Shown here: one piece after another, positions 15,518 through 25,314 of the stretch
Layout: each line of letters opens with the position of its first letter
How positions within the stretch are numbered: the stretch's first letter is position 1
From: Acidimicrobiia bacterium
Lineage (GTDB): Bacteria > Actinomycetota > Acidimicrobiia > Acidimicrobiales > Aldehydirespiratoraceae
DNA length: 64,000 nt
Assembly: GCA_022821685.1 (NCBI GenBank)
Contig: JAJEDD010000008.1
Span: 1-64,000, forward strand
Direction of reading: 5' to 3'
The notes under the pieces: model-generated
Told to the model about the DNA's origin: nothing
Databases searched by the model: none
Seen by the model: the letters and a program-made list of their open reading frames with translations, nothing else
Translations under genes and position numbers: made by a program

Positions 15518-16360
15518 TCAGGCCAGACGCTGCTGCCAGTGCTTGTCCACCTTCACGGCCAGCTGCAGGTAGGCGCCGTCGGGAAGCTGGGAGCGCACCG
15601 CGGTTCCCGCCGCCTTGAGACGCCCACCGCCCCGGCCGATCACTATCGCCTTTTGCGAGGGACGCTCAACGATGATCTCGCAGCGGATCAGGGGCCAGTC
15701 CCACTCCGTCACCCGGGTGGTGATCGAGTGGGGCAGCTCGTCGCGGGCCGCCTCCAGAAGCTGCTCCCTCACCAACTCGGCCACCCAAAAGGCCGCGGGC
15801 GCGTCAGAGATGGTGTCGGCCGGGTACAGGGGCGGGCCGTCGGGCAAGCGGTCTACGAGATGCTCCACCAGGGCCTCCACCCCCGCGCCGGTGCGTCCGC
15901 TGACCGGGAAGTAGGCCTCGAAGTCGAGTTCTGCCAGTGCGGCCAGCTGCTTCACCATGACATTGGGCCTCACCAGGTCGGCCTTGGTCACCACCACCAC
16001 CGAGTCCGGTGGCAGCGACTGGGCGATGAAGGCGTCGCCGCGCCCGTAGGGGGCGGCTGCGTCGATCACCAGGCACGTCACGTCGGTGTCGTGCAGCGCG
16101 TCGGCGGCGGCAGAGTTCATGCGGTGGCCCAAGGCGTTGCGGGGCTTGTGGATGCCCGGTGTGTCGACCAGGATCATCTGAGCGTCGCGGCGGGTGAGCA
16201 CGCCCCGCACCTGGGTTCGCGTCGTCTGAGGCTTGTCGGAGACGATCGACACCTTCTGCCCGACGATGCGGTTGGCCAGCGTCGACTTGCCCGCATTGGG
16301 CCGCCCCGCCAACCCCACGATCCCGCAACGATGCGAACCGAGCCCAGGCTCGGCACTCAT
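15518..16360 (-). CDS. era: GTPase Era
   Basis: Era binds 16S rRNA and helps 30S assembly. The 280-residue protein has G1 GRPNAGKS at 19-26, a TTR switch, G3 DTPGI, G4 TKAD and G5 VSGRTGAG. A C-terminal KH domain contains IGRGGGRLK. The ATG overlaps the corC-like stop by ATGA, so the start is well fixed and translation is coupled. The frame is open 47 codons further up, but that is shadow coding. Confidence 0.95.
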   Translation of the reverse strand: MSAEPGLGSHRCGIVGLAGRPNAGKSTLANRIVGQKVSIVSDKPQTTRTQVRGVLTRRDAQMILVDTPGIHKPRNALGHRMNSAAADALHDTDVTCLVIDAAAPYGRGDAFIAQSLPPDSVVVVTKADLVRPNVMVKQLAALAELDFEAYFPVSGRTGAGVEALVEHLVDRLPDGPPLYPADTISDAPAAFWVAELVREQLLEAARDELPHSITTRVTEWDWPLIRCEIIVERPSQKAIVIGRGGGRLKAAGTAVRSQLPDGAYLQLAVKVDKHWQQRLA

Positions 16361-17196
16361 GTGCGGGTGAGCCTCACCCTGGTTATGCGGCGGCCCTCCA
16401 TGTGCTCGACCCGCAGTCTGAGCCCGTCCACCTCCACCGTCTCGCCCACTTCGGGCACATGGCCCAGCGTGCTGAAGATCAGCCCGCCCACGGTGTCCCA
16501 ATCGTCGTCGGGCAGCGCCGCCCCCACCAGGGCGTTCAGCTGGTCCACAGGCATGCGGCCGTGAACCAGCGCCTCGCCCCCCGCCAGAGGCTCCAGCAGC
16601 GGCTCGGGCCGGTCGAACTCGTCGACGATCTCACCCACCAGCTCCTCGACCAGGTCTTCCAGGGTGACCAGCCCGGCGGTGCCCCCGTACTCGTCGACCA
16701 CCACGGCCAGGTGCCCGCCCGCGGTGCGCATCTCCAACAGCAGCTCGTCCACCCGCTTGGTCTCGGGCACGAACATGGCCCGGCGCATCGAGTCGCGCAC
16801 CGCCCGGTCGCCGCCCCCGGAGCGCTCGGTGCGGGCCAGGTCCTTCAGCAGGGCGACGCCCACGATGTCGTCGATGTCGTTGCGGCACACCGGCAGCCGG
16901 CTGAGACCCCGGCCGATGGCGATCTCCAGCGCGGCGGTCACGGTCATGTCGGCGTCGGCGGTGACCATGTCGGCCCGGGGCGCCATCACCTCTCGCACCA
17001 CGGTGCGGTCGAGGGCCAACGCCGAGGCGATCATGTCGCGCTCGGCGTCGTCGATGGTGTCGGCCTCGGCCGCGGCGTCGGTGATGGCGATCAGCTCGTC
17101 CTCGCTGACCGGCGGCGCCCCGTTGCGCCCCCACCCGGCCCGGCGCCGACCGCGGCGGGACTCCCTGGCGGGGCTGGGATCGCTCGGCCCGCTCAC
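16357..17196 (-). CDS. CBS-pair, CorC/HlyC-domain protein
   Basis: The 279-residue protein begins with an Arg-rich, disordered head. It then has two CBS repeats (VMAPRADMVTADADMTV; FVPETKRVDELLLEM...VVDEYGGTAGLVTLEDLVEEL) and ends with the CorC/HlyC FAD-like domain (DWDTVGGLIFSTLGHVPEVG). There is no DUF21 membrane domain, so it resembles E. coli CorC/YbeX more than CNNM transporters. It sits between ybeY and era, as in many bacteria, and likely helps ribosome quality or ion balance. The GTG start overlaps the ybeY stop (GTGA). Confidence 0.88.
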   Translation of the reverse strand: MSGPSDPSPARESRRGRRRAGWGRNGAPPVSEDELIAITDAAAEADTIDDAERDMIASALALDRTVVREVMAPRADMVTADADMTVTAALEIAIGRGLSRLPVCRNDIDDIVGVALLKDLARTERSGGGDRAVRDSMRRAMFVPETKRVDELLLEMRTAGGHLAVVVDEYGGTAGLVTLEDLVEELVGEIVDEFDRPEPLLEPLAGGEALVHGRMPVDQLNALVGAALPDDDWDTVGGLIFSTLGHVPEVGETVEVDGLRLRVEHMEGRRITRVRLTRT

Positions 17197-17741
17197 GGCT
17201 GGCGGTGGTGGTGCGCGGCCAGGAGCCGGCGTTCCCGGGCCTGCATGGCCGCGGCCTCCTCGTCGTGGGCGTGGTCGTATCCCAGCACATGCAACACGCC
17301 GTGCACCACCAGCAACGCCAACTCGTCGACAAGGCCGCCGGCACGGACTGCCCGGGCCGCGTAAGCCGGGCAGACCACGACGTCGCCGAGCAGCACCGCC
17401 GGGTCGGAGGCCCGAGCGGAGCCGTTACCGCCGTCTATGGGAAAGGCCAGAACGTCGGTGGGGCCGGATGCGCCCATATGGGCCCCGTTGAGCTCGGCCA
17501 TGGAATCAGCATCCACGAAGCGCAGGCCCAGCTCGCCGTCGACCACACCCTCGCAGCGCAGCACCGCCGCGGCCAGCCGAGCCCAGCGCTCGGTGTCGAT
17601 CCCGCCGTCGTCCGCGGCCGGCTCCGACGTCTCGTCGCAGACTCGGACGACCACAGCCTCGCCGGAGGCAGGCTCCGCCAGCAAAGCTCGGTCAGGGAAG
17701 TCAGCGCCGGGAGGCTCGCCGGAGAGAGATGCCGACATCAT
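17193..17741 (-). CDS. ybeY: Endoribonuclease YbeY
   Basis: YbeY is a metal-dependent RNase for 16S rRNA 3' maturation and rRNA quality control. The 182-residue product has the hallmark HGVLHVLGYDH, whose three His bind zinc, preceded by PTDVLAFPID. The N-terminus carries about 25 extra residues compared with short family members; two adjacent ATG codons follow the phoH stop directly. The order phoH-ybeY-corC-era supports the call. Confidence 0.94.
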   Translation of the reverse strand: MMSASLSGEPPGADFPDRALLAEPASGEAVVVRVCDETSEPAADDGGIDTERWARLAAAVLRCEGVVDGELGLRFVDADSMAELNGAHMGASGPTDVLAFPIDGGNGSARASDPAVLLGDVVVCPAYAARAVRAGGLVDELALLVVHGVLHVLGYDHAHDEEAAAMQARERRLLAAHHHRQP

Positions 17742-18692
<951 letters not shown>

Positions 18693-18889
18693 GCGTGTCT
18701 CAGCGGGAGACTACACGAACAGCCGCCCGCCCGGCCTCTGAGCCGCGGCCCGGCCCCGCATGCCGCCGGTTGCGTCGGTGACCGTGCAGCCTGGGTGGCG
18801 CTGACGCTCGCCCTCGACCCGCGGAATCTTCTCGCCGCGGACTAGCATCCGCGGAGCAATTGCCCGAGTCGACCCCTGGAGGAAGGCCA

Positions 18890-20152
18890 ATGAGAAAGCG
18901 CATGCTCGCGCTGACTGCGATCCTGCTGTCGTTCGCCCTGCTCGCTGCCGCGTGCGGCGGCGATGACGAAGCGGAGACCGCAAGCACACCCGAACCGGCA
19001 CCGGCCGAGCCGGAGCCCGCCCCGGAGCCCGACCACGAGGACGACGACGGCCACGACCACGAAGAAGACGACGGCCACGATCACGACGAGGACGAAGCCC
19101 ACGAGGACGACGACGGCCACGACCACGAAGAGGACGAGGCCGATCACGACCACGAGGATGAAGCCGCCGAGCCGGCCATGACCGACATCTCCGTCGGCCT
19201 GGTGTTCGACATCGGCGGCCGGGGCGACCAGTCGTTCAACGACTCCGCCGCCGCCGGCATCGAGCGGGCCGCGTCCGAGCTGGGCATCACCTTCACCGAG
19301 GCCTCCCCCAACGACGACGGCTCCAACCGGGGCGAGCTGCTGCAACTGGCCGCCGACGCCCACGACGTGGTGGTGGCGGTCGGCTTCCTGTTCGAGGGCG
19401 ACGCGGCCGCAGTCGGCAGCGAGAATCCCGACACGCTGTTCGGCGTGGTCGACTCGGCCATGCTCGACTTCTCGGGCGACCCGCCCGTCCCCTACGGCGA
19501 CAACATCGCCGGCCTGGTGTTCGCCGAGCACGAGGGATCGTTCCTCGTCGGTGCCGCCGCGGCCCTCAAGTCTCAGACCGGCACCGTCGGCTTCATCGGC
19601 GGCGTCGAGAACGTCGGCGGCCTGATCGAGAAGTTCCAGGCCGGCTACGAGGCCGGCGCCCGGGCCGTCAACCCCGACATCGAGGTCATCTCCAGCTACA
19701 TCACCCAGGCGCCCGACTTCGACGGCTTCTTCGCCCCCGACCGGGCCAAGGAGATCGCGCTGGCGATGTATGAGAGCGGCGCCGACATCGTCTACCACGC
19801 GGCGGGCGGCTCCGGTGGGGGCCTGTTCCTCGCCGCCCAGGAGCAGAGCGAGGCCACCGGCTCCAAGGTGTGGGCCATCGGCGTGGACTCCGATCAGTAC
19901 CACACCGCCGACGAGGGTGTGCGCGACTACATCCTCACCTCGATGCTCAAGCGGGTCGACGTGTCGATCTTCGAGATGGTCCGCTCCGCGGTGGAGGGCA
20001 ACGTGCAGGCCGGACCCACCACCTACGACCTGTCGGTCGACGGGGTCGGCTACAGCACGTCGGGCGGCTTCGTCGATGACATCGCGGAGCAGCTCGACGA
20101 CCTCAAGGCCCAGATCGTGGCCGGCGACATAGTGGTGCCCACCGAGCCATAG
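18890..20152 (+). CDS. BMP-family substrate-binding lipoprotein with a His/Asp-rich linker
   Basis: The 420-residue protein is the binding component of a nucleoside-type ABC importer (PnrA/BmpA family). A lipoprotein signal ends in LLAAAC with Cys22. The BMP domain starts near residue 99 (ISVGLVFDIGGRGDQSFND) and contains the nucleoside-site context HAAGGSGGGLF and GVDSDQYH. Between them, residues 48-92 are almost only Asp, Glu, His and Gly, with ten His in GHDH and DHDH units. That is unusual for the family and resembles metal-binding linkers of zinc-binding proteins. The start has GGAGGAAGG just upstream. The three transporter genes that follow are in line. Confidence 0.9.
   Translation: MRKRMLALTAILLSFALLAAACGGDDEAETASTPEPAPAEPEPAPEPDHEDDDGHDHEEDDGHDHDEDEAHEDDDGHDHEEDEADHDHEDEAAEPAMTDISVGLVFDIGGRGDQSFNDSAAAGIERAASELGITFTEASPNDDGSNRGELLQLAADAHDVVVAVGFLFEGDAAAVGSENPDTLFGVVDSAMLDFSGDPPVPYGDNIAGLVFAEHEGSFLVGAAAALKSQTGTVGFIGGVENVGGLIEKFQAGYEAGARAVNPDIEVISSYITQAPDFDGFFAPDRAKEIALAMYESGADIVYHAAGGSGGGLFLAAQEQSEATGSKVWAIGVDSDQYHTADEGVRDYILTSMLKRVDVSIFEMVRSAVEGNVQAGPTTYDLSVDGVGYSTSGGFVDDIAEQLDDLKAQIVAGDIVVPTEP
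19031..19165 (+). repeat. His/Asp/Glu-coding low-complexity repeat inside the lipoprotein gene
   Basis: Units that read GACGACGACGGCCACGACCA with small changes recur three to four times and encode DDDGHDH. Copying of this unit explains the acidic His-rich linker. Confidence 0.8.
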
Positions 20153-20156
20153 AGAC

Positions 20157-20216
20157 CGAGCTTGCGAGGCCGTGGCCCGAGCGGCCCGTGAGCGAAGCGA
20201 ACAAGAGCGGGAAGGG
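20157..20216 (-). repeat. Dispersed GC-rich repeat, copy 2 (reverse orientation)
   Basis: The complement reads TTCCCGCTCTTGTTCGCTGC, then CTCACGGGCCGCTCGGGCC and ACGGCCTCGC. It lies right after the lipoprotein stop codon and makes the open frame ahead of the ATPase gene look longer than the real gene. Confidence 0.8.
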
Positions 20217-20295
20217 CGCCACCACTCTCCCAGATACCAGCGAGCGACCGGGCCGGGCTAGTCTCCGGCCCGGTCGTCGCGTTGAAGGAGGCCGC

Positions 20296-21819
20296 GTGGC
20301 CCTCGCCATCGAGCTCAACGGCATCACCAAGCGGTTCCCCGGCGTCGTGGCCAACGACGACATCGACCTCTCGGTGGCCGCGGGCGAGATCCACGCCATC
20401 TGCGGCGAGAACGGCGCGGGCAAGTCCACCCTGATGAAGATCCTCTACGGGATGCAGGCCCCCGACGAGGGCACCATCAAGATCAACGGCGAGCCGGTCG
20501 AACTCCACTCCCCCGCCGAGGCCATCGAGCTCGGCATCGGCATGGTGCATCAGCACTTCATGCTCGCCGACCAGCTCACCGTGCTCGAGAACGTGATCCT
20601 CGGCGCCGAGCCGATGCGCTCGCTGGGCCGCATCGACTTAGAGGCTGGCCGCCGCCACCTCGACGAGGTGGGCCGGGCCTACGGGCTAGACATCAACTCC
20701 GACGACCTGGTCGAGGCGCTCGAAGTGGGCGAGCGCCAGCGGGTCGAGATCATCAAGGTGCTCTACCGCGGGGCCCGCATCCTGATCCTCGACGAGCCCA
20801 CCGCGGTGCTGGTGCCCCAGGAGGTGGACGAGCTGTTCCGCAACGTCCGCGAGCTCAAAGCGGCGGGGGCCACCATCTTGTTCATCGACCACAAGCTCGA
20901 CGAGGTGCTCAGCATCGCCGACACCATCACCGTGCTGCGCCAGGGCCGCACCGTCGGCACCGTCAAACCCGACGACGTGACCGCGGGCGACCTCGCCGAG
21001 ATGATGATCGGCTCGGAGCTGCCGGTGCCCGACGCCGGGGCCTCCACCGTCACCTCGGAGGTGGCCCTGGAAGTGTCGGAGTTGACGGTGCGCGACGCCG
21101 AACGCCCGGTGGTCGACCATGTGAGCCTCAAGGTGCGCCGCGGCGAGATAGTCGGCATCGCCGGGGTGGAGGGCAACGGGCAGGCCGAGATGGTGAGCGC
21201 CATCATGGGCACCCGCACCCCCGACGCGGGCACGCTGGCCATGCTCGGGCGCGACATCACCGGCGCCTCGGTGCGCGAGCGGCGCCAGATGGGCCTCGGC
21301 TACGTGCCCCAGGACCGCCACCGCGAGGGGCTGCTGCTGGCCGGTCCGCTCTGGGAGAACACCGCGCTGGGCCATCAGACCGAGGCGCCCTACTCGCGTG
21401 CCGGCTGGCTGAGCCGTCCGGGGATGCGGGCCCGGGCCGAGCACGTTCAGGCCGACTTCGATGTGCGCACCCCGAGCATCGACGTGTCGGCCCACGCCCT
21501 GTCGGGCGGCAACCAGCAGAAGCTGATAGTGGGCCGCGAGATGGTGACCGAGCCGGCGGTGCTGATCGCCAACCATCCCACCCGCGGCATCGACGTCGGG
21601 GCGCAGGCCGCAGTGTGGGAGGACATCCGCGCCGCCCGAGCCGACGGCCTGGCCACGCTGCTGATCTCCGCCGACCTCGACGAGTTGATCGGGCTCTCCG
21701 ACACGATCTTCGTGATGCTGCGGGGCCGCCTCGTGGCCCGCCTCGATCCCGGCACGGTCACGCCGCGGGACCTGGGCGCCTACATGACCGGCGCCGCGGT
21801 AGAGGCAGGCACCCAGTGA
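20296..21819 (+). CDS. ABC transporter ATP-binding protein, nucleoside/BMP type (two ATPase domains)
   Basis: The 507-residue protein has two fused nucleotide-binding domains like NupO/YufO and sugar importers such as RbsA. The first has GENGAGKST, the signature EVGERQRVEI and ILILDEPTAVL. The second has a degenerate P-loop (GVEGNGQAE), the signature LSGGNQQK and IANHPTRGID, the usual asymmetry in this family. GTG at 20296 is chosen because GAAGGAGG lies 4 bases ahead; the longer frame runs into a dispersed repeat. It powers uptake of the ligand bound by the upstream lipoprotein. Confidence 0.93.
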   Translation: MALAIELNGITKRFPGVVANDDIDLSVAAGEIHAICGENGAGKSTLMKILYGMQAPDEGTIKINGEPVELHSPAEAIELGIGMVHQHFMLADQLTVLENVILGAEPMRSLGRIDLEAGRRHLDEVGRAYGLDINSDDLVEALEVGERQRVEIIKVLYRGARILILDEPTAVLVPQEVDELFRNVRELKAAGATILFIDHKLDEVLSIADTITVLRQGRTVGTVKPDDVTAGDLAEMMIGSELPVPDAGASTVTSEVALEVSELTVRDAERPVVDHVSLKVRRGEIVGIAGVEGNGQAEMVSAIMGTRTPDAGTLAMLGRDITGASVRERRQMGLGYVPQDRHREGLLLAGPLWENTALGHQTEAPYSRAGWLSRPGMRARAEHVQADFDVRTPSIDVSAHALSGGNQQKLIVGREMVTEPAVLIANHPTRGIDVGAQAAVWEDIRAARADGLATLLISADLDELIGLSDTIFVMLRGRLVARLDPGTVTPRDLGAYMTGAAVEAGTQ

Positions 21820-21918
21820 GCGCCGCGCCGCGACCTTGCTCCGCCGAGGACTTCCAACCGCCGCGCCGGGTGGCGGCGCCGTGAGCCCCCGACGGCAGAT
21901 CGGCGCGGCGCCGAACAC

Positions 21919-23082
21919 GTGCGGCTCGCGGACGCGCCCGGTGGCAGCACCGTGAACCACACGCTGGCCCGCCGGGTGATGCTGGCCTCGGCCGCGCCGC
22001 TCGCCGCGGTGGTGATCGCGGTGGTGCTGTCGTCGATCGTGCTGCTGGTGTCGGGCAGCAACCCGCTGGCCGCCTACGTCGACATGGTGCAGCACGCCTC
22101 CAAGCTCGAAACCGGCGTCGACATCTTCAACCGAGCCACGCCGCTGTATCTGGCCGGGGTGGCCGCCGCCATCGGCTTCCGCATGAACCTGTTCAACATC
22201 GGCGTGGAGGGCCAGTACCTGCTGGCCTTCATCGTGGCCGCCCACGTCGGGGCCCTGGTGGCCCTGCCCTCGGCGCTGCACATCGCTGTGATCCTGCTGA
22301 CCGCCATGGCGGTGGGCGGAGCCTTCTCCGGCGCGGCGGGAGTGCTCAAGGTCACCAGGGGCGTCAACGAGGTGATCTCCACCATCATGCTCAACGCAGT
22401 GGCCATCTCGGGGCTGGCCGCCTGGTGGATCGTCGAATGGCAGGCGGGCGGCGAGATCGCGGCCACCGGCGGGCGGGTCGGCACCGAGCCGATCGACGAC
22501 AGCGGCCTGATGCCCGACATCAACTCGTGGCTGGAGGTGTTCACCCGCGAGGTCGGCCAGGGCAAGCGCCTCACCGGGATGCTGGTGGTGGCCGCGGTGG
22601 TGGGGATCGCCTACCACGCCCTGCTCAACCGCACCGTGTTCGGCTACGACCTGCGCTCCAGCGGCGCCAACCCGTCGGCGTCGCATGTGGGCGGGGTGTC
22701 GCCCAAGCGGATGGTGGTGGCGGCCATGACCCTGTCGGGCATTGTGGCCGGACTCGTCGGCATGACCGAGCTGATGGAGACCGGGTACTACCCGTCCAAC
22801 CCGATCACCCTGCTCGGCTTCACCGGGATCGCGGTGGCGCTGCTAGGACGCAACCATCCGGTGGGTGTGGCCTTCGCCGCGCTGATCTTCGCCTTCCTGG
22901 ACATCTCCTCGGGGATCCTGCAGATCTCGGGAGCGGCGGCCCGCGAGATCGTCGAGATCATGAAGGGCGTCATCATCCTCACCGCGGTGATCGCCTACGA
23001 GGTGGTGCGCCGGGTGCGCGAGCGCGAGGAGGCCACCGCCGCAGCCGAAGCGATGGCCACTGCCCCCGCGGGTGCGCCGTGA
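21919..23082 (+). CDS. ABC transporter permease, nucleoside/BMP type, first subunit
   Basis: The 387-residue protein has about eight to ten hydrophobic segments and the BPD_transp_2 fold of branched-chain, sugar and nucleoside permeases. Typical blocks are NLFNIGVEGQY, GVNEVISTIMLN and GFTGIAVALLGRNHP. The start is uncertain: GTG 21919 and GTG 21952 are both possible, with no clear ribosome site. A 99-base gap from the ATPase gene has no other gene. The stop overlaps the next GTG. Confidence 0.9.
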   Translation: MRLADAPGGSTVNHTLARRVMLASAAPLAAVVIAVVLSSIVLLVSGSNPLAAYVDMVQHASKLETGVDIFNRATPLYLAGVAAAIGFRMNLFNIGVEGQYLLAFIVAAHVGALVALPSALHIAVILLTAMAVGGAFSGAAGVLKVTRGVNEVISTIMLNAVAISGLAAWWIVEWQAGGEIAATGGRVGTEPIDDSGLMPDINSWLEVFTREVGQGKRLTGMLVVAAVVGIAYHALLNRTVFGYDLRSSGANPSASHVGGVSPKRMVVAAMTLSGIVAGLVGMTELMETGYYPSNPITLLGFTGIAVALLGRNHPVGVAFAALIFAFLDISSGILQISGAAAREIVEIMKGVIILTAVIAYEVVRRVREREEATAAAEAMATAPAGAP

Positions 23083-24338
23083 CCGAGATGCTGGCCCGGC
23101 TGCCCACCTGGGCCCGGTGGATGCTGTATGCCGCCGCGGGCGTGGCGGTGCTCACCATCGTGCAGGGCTTCGACGACACCGAGCGCCTCACCGCGGTCAC
23201 CTCGTCGCAGGCGATGCTGCGCTGGGCGGTGCCGATCATGCTGGCCGGCCTCGGGGGGCTGTTCTCGGAGCGGGCCGGGGTGGTGAACATCGGCCTGGAG
23301 GGGATGCTGATCCTGGGCACCTGGTTCGGCGCCTGGGGGGCCATCAACTACGGCGGCTGGGCCGGGCTGGCCACCGGCATGATCGGCGGCGCGCTGGGCG
23401 GACTGGTCCACGCGGTGGCCACCGTCACCTTCGGCGTCGACCACATCATCTCGGGAGTGGCCATCAACGTCACCGCGCCGGGGGTGACCCGCTTCCTGTC
23501 GTCGGAGATCTTCGCCAACTACGAGGGCGGGTCGATCACCCAGTCGCCGGGCACCGACGGGGTGGGCCGGTTCACGTTCCCGCTGCTGGCGGGGGGCGAC
23601 CTGTTCGGCTGGGAGTCGCCCGATATTCTCGGCTGGTTCACCCGCCAGGACTGGTTCCTGGTGTCGGACATGACCGGACTGGCCCGGGGCCTGGTGGCGC
23701 AGGTGTCGCTGGCCACGGTCCTCGCCTTCGCGCTGGTGCCGCTGAGCGCCTGGGTGCTGTGGCGAACCCGTTTCGGGCTGCGGCTGCGGATCTGCGGCGA
23801 GCATCCCGTCGGCGGTGAGTCCCAGGGCATCAACATCTACCTCTACAAGTACTACGGGGTGATGATCAGCGGCGGCCTGGCCGGGCTCGGCGGGGCGTTC
23901 ATCGCCAGCCCGGAGTTGTCGGGCCTCTACCGCGAGGGCCAGACCACCGGCCGGGGCTTCATCGGGCTGGCTGCGCTGATCTTCGGCAACTGGCGACCCT
24001 CGGGCACCATGGCCGGCGCGCTGCTGTTCGGCTACCCCTTCGGGATCGGACTGCGCGACCTCGACGGGTCCGCCTCGCACGCGCTGCTGCTGGTCAACAC
24101 GCTGGCCCTGGCCGCGGTGACAGTGTGGGCGGTGCGCCGCCGGCGCCGCTTCGACGCGGGCCTGGCCGCCGGGCTGGGCCTAGCCGCCGCGGTGTGGTAC
24201 TTCATGTCGAGCACCGTGCCCAACTGGTGGATCGACATACTGCCGTTCGTGATCGTGCTGCTGGTGCTGGTGTTCTTCTCGCAGCGGCTGCGCATGCCGC
24301 GAGCCGACGGACTCCCCTACCGCCGCGGCGAGTCCTAG
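23079..24338 (+). CDS. ABC transporter permease, nucleoside/BMP type, second subunit
   Basis: The 419-residue protein is the second BPD_transp_2 permease. It has GLFSERAGVVNIGLEGML, FGVDHIISGVAINVTAPG and GRGFIGLAALIFGNW, and about ten membrane spans. An extra hydrophobic C-terminal region from about residue 345 is longer than in many homologues. The GTG overlaps the stop of the first permease (GTGA), which fixes the start; an ATG three codons later is the alternative. Confidence 0.9.
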   Translation: MTEMLARLPTWARWMLYAAAGVAVLTIVQGFDDTERLTAVTSSQAMLRWAVPIMLAGLGGLFSERAGVVNIGLEGMLILGTWFGAWGAINYGGWAGLATGMIGGALGGLVHAVATVTFGVDHIISGVAINVTAPGVTRFLSSEIFANYEGGSITQSPGTDGVGRFTFPLLAGGDLFGWESPDILGWFTRQDWFLVSDMTGLARGLVAQVSLATVLAFALVPLSAWVLWRTRFGLRLRICGEHPVGGESQGINIYLYKYYGVMISGGLAGLGGAFIASPELSGLYREGQTTGRGFIGLAALIFGNWRPSGTMAGALLFGYPFGIGLRDLDGSASHALLLVNTLALAAVTVWAVRRRRRFDAGLAAGLGLAAAVWYFMSSTVPNWWIDILPFVIVLLVLVFFSQRLRMPRADGLPYRRGES

Positions 24339-24400
24339 CGGGTCGAGATGGCGTGCTCACTGGTGCGCTCGTGTCGGCGTGGTGGACGCAGTGAACGCCC

Positions 24401-25279
24401 ATGACTGACAGGCTCGGAGAACGCGTGCTCACTGACACTCAACTTGCCGATTGGGAGCGCGACGGCTTCCTGGTCTTGCCCGGCTTCGTCACTGGCGAGC
24501 GCTGCGATGCGCTCAAGTCCCATGTGGAGTCGCTGCTGAACGACATTGATCCCGAGCGCGACGGCGGCCTGACGGTGTTCTCCACCACCGAGCAGAGCCA
24601 TGCCCAGGACGAGTGGTTCCTCGGCTCGGGCGACACCGTGCGCTGGTTCTTCGAGGACGGCGCGGTGATCGACGGGCGGCTCACCCGGCCGATGCCGCGG
24701 GCGGTGAACAAGATCGGCCACGCCATGCACGACCTCGACCCGGCCTTCGACGCCTTCTCCCGCACCCCGGAACTGGCCGCGGTAGCCGCCGGCCTCGGAA
24801 TGTCCGAACCCCTGCTGCTCCAGTCGATGTACATCTTCAAGCAGCCCGGCATCGGCGGCGAGGTGATCTGCCACTGCGACCACACCTTCCTGTGGACCGA
24901 GCCGCAGAGCGTGATCGGGCTGTGGTTCGCCATCGAGGACGCCACCATCGACAACGGCTGCATGTGGGCCATACCGGGCGGCCATCGGATAGGGGCCAAG
25001 ACCCGATTCCGCCTGATCGACCCCGCCGACCGCAGCCGCGGCACCGTGACCGACGTGCTCGACGACGCCCCGTACCCCGTCGGCGACCTCGTGCCGCTGG
25101 AGGCCGCCGCGGGCACGCTGATCGCGCTGCACGGCACGCTGCCGCACTGGAGCGCGGCCAACACCTCGGACCGCAGCCGCCACGCCTACACCATGCACCT
25201 GATCGACGGCGCCGCCGACTACCTGGCCGACAACTGGCTCCAGCGCGGCGGTGACTTCCCCCTGCGCGGCTTCAACTGA
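24401..25279 (+). CDS. Phytanoyl-CoA dioxygenase (PhyH) family protein
   Basis: This is a predicted Fe(II)/2-oxoglutarate oxygenase of 292 residues. His158 and Asp160 in HCDHTFLW are the proximal iron ligands. A distal His lies in GTLPHWSAAN, followed by Arg in SDRSRHAY for 2-oxoglutarate. MWAIPGGHR is typical of the family. It resembles the PHYHD1 branch. The substrate is unknown. It follows the nucleoside-type importer by 62 bases and might act on an imported compound, but that link is only positional. Confidence 0.85.
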   Translation: MTDRLGERVLTDTQLADWERDGFLVLPGFVTGERCDALKSHVESLLNDIDPERDGGLTVFSTTEQSHAQDEWFLGSGDTVRWFFEDGAVIDGRLTRPMPRAVNKIGHAMHDLDPAFDAFSRTPELAAVAAGLGMSEPLLLQSMYIFKQPGIGGEVICHCDHTFLWTEPQSVIGLWFAIEDATIDNGCMWAIPGGHRIGAKTRFRLIDPADRSRGTVTDVLDDAPYPVGDLVPLEAAAGTLIALHGTLPHWSAANTSDRSRHAYTMHLIDGAADYLADNWLQRGGDFPLRGFN

Positions 25280-25314
25280 CCGACACCTTCTGAGCAGCCG
25301 AGCCGCGGGTGCGG

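Noticed and set aside
18842..19903. Minus-strand frame with runs of Val opposite the lipoprotein gene
   Set aside because: The Val-rich run is the reverse of the GAC/CAC repeats of the His/Asp linker, not a membrane protein.
20296..22686. Very long minus-strand frame across the ABC transporter genes
   Set aside because: It is a codon-position shadow in high-GC DNA, rich in His/Gly/Arg, and lies opposite clearly conserved transporter genes.
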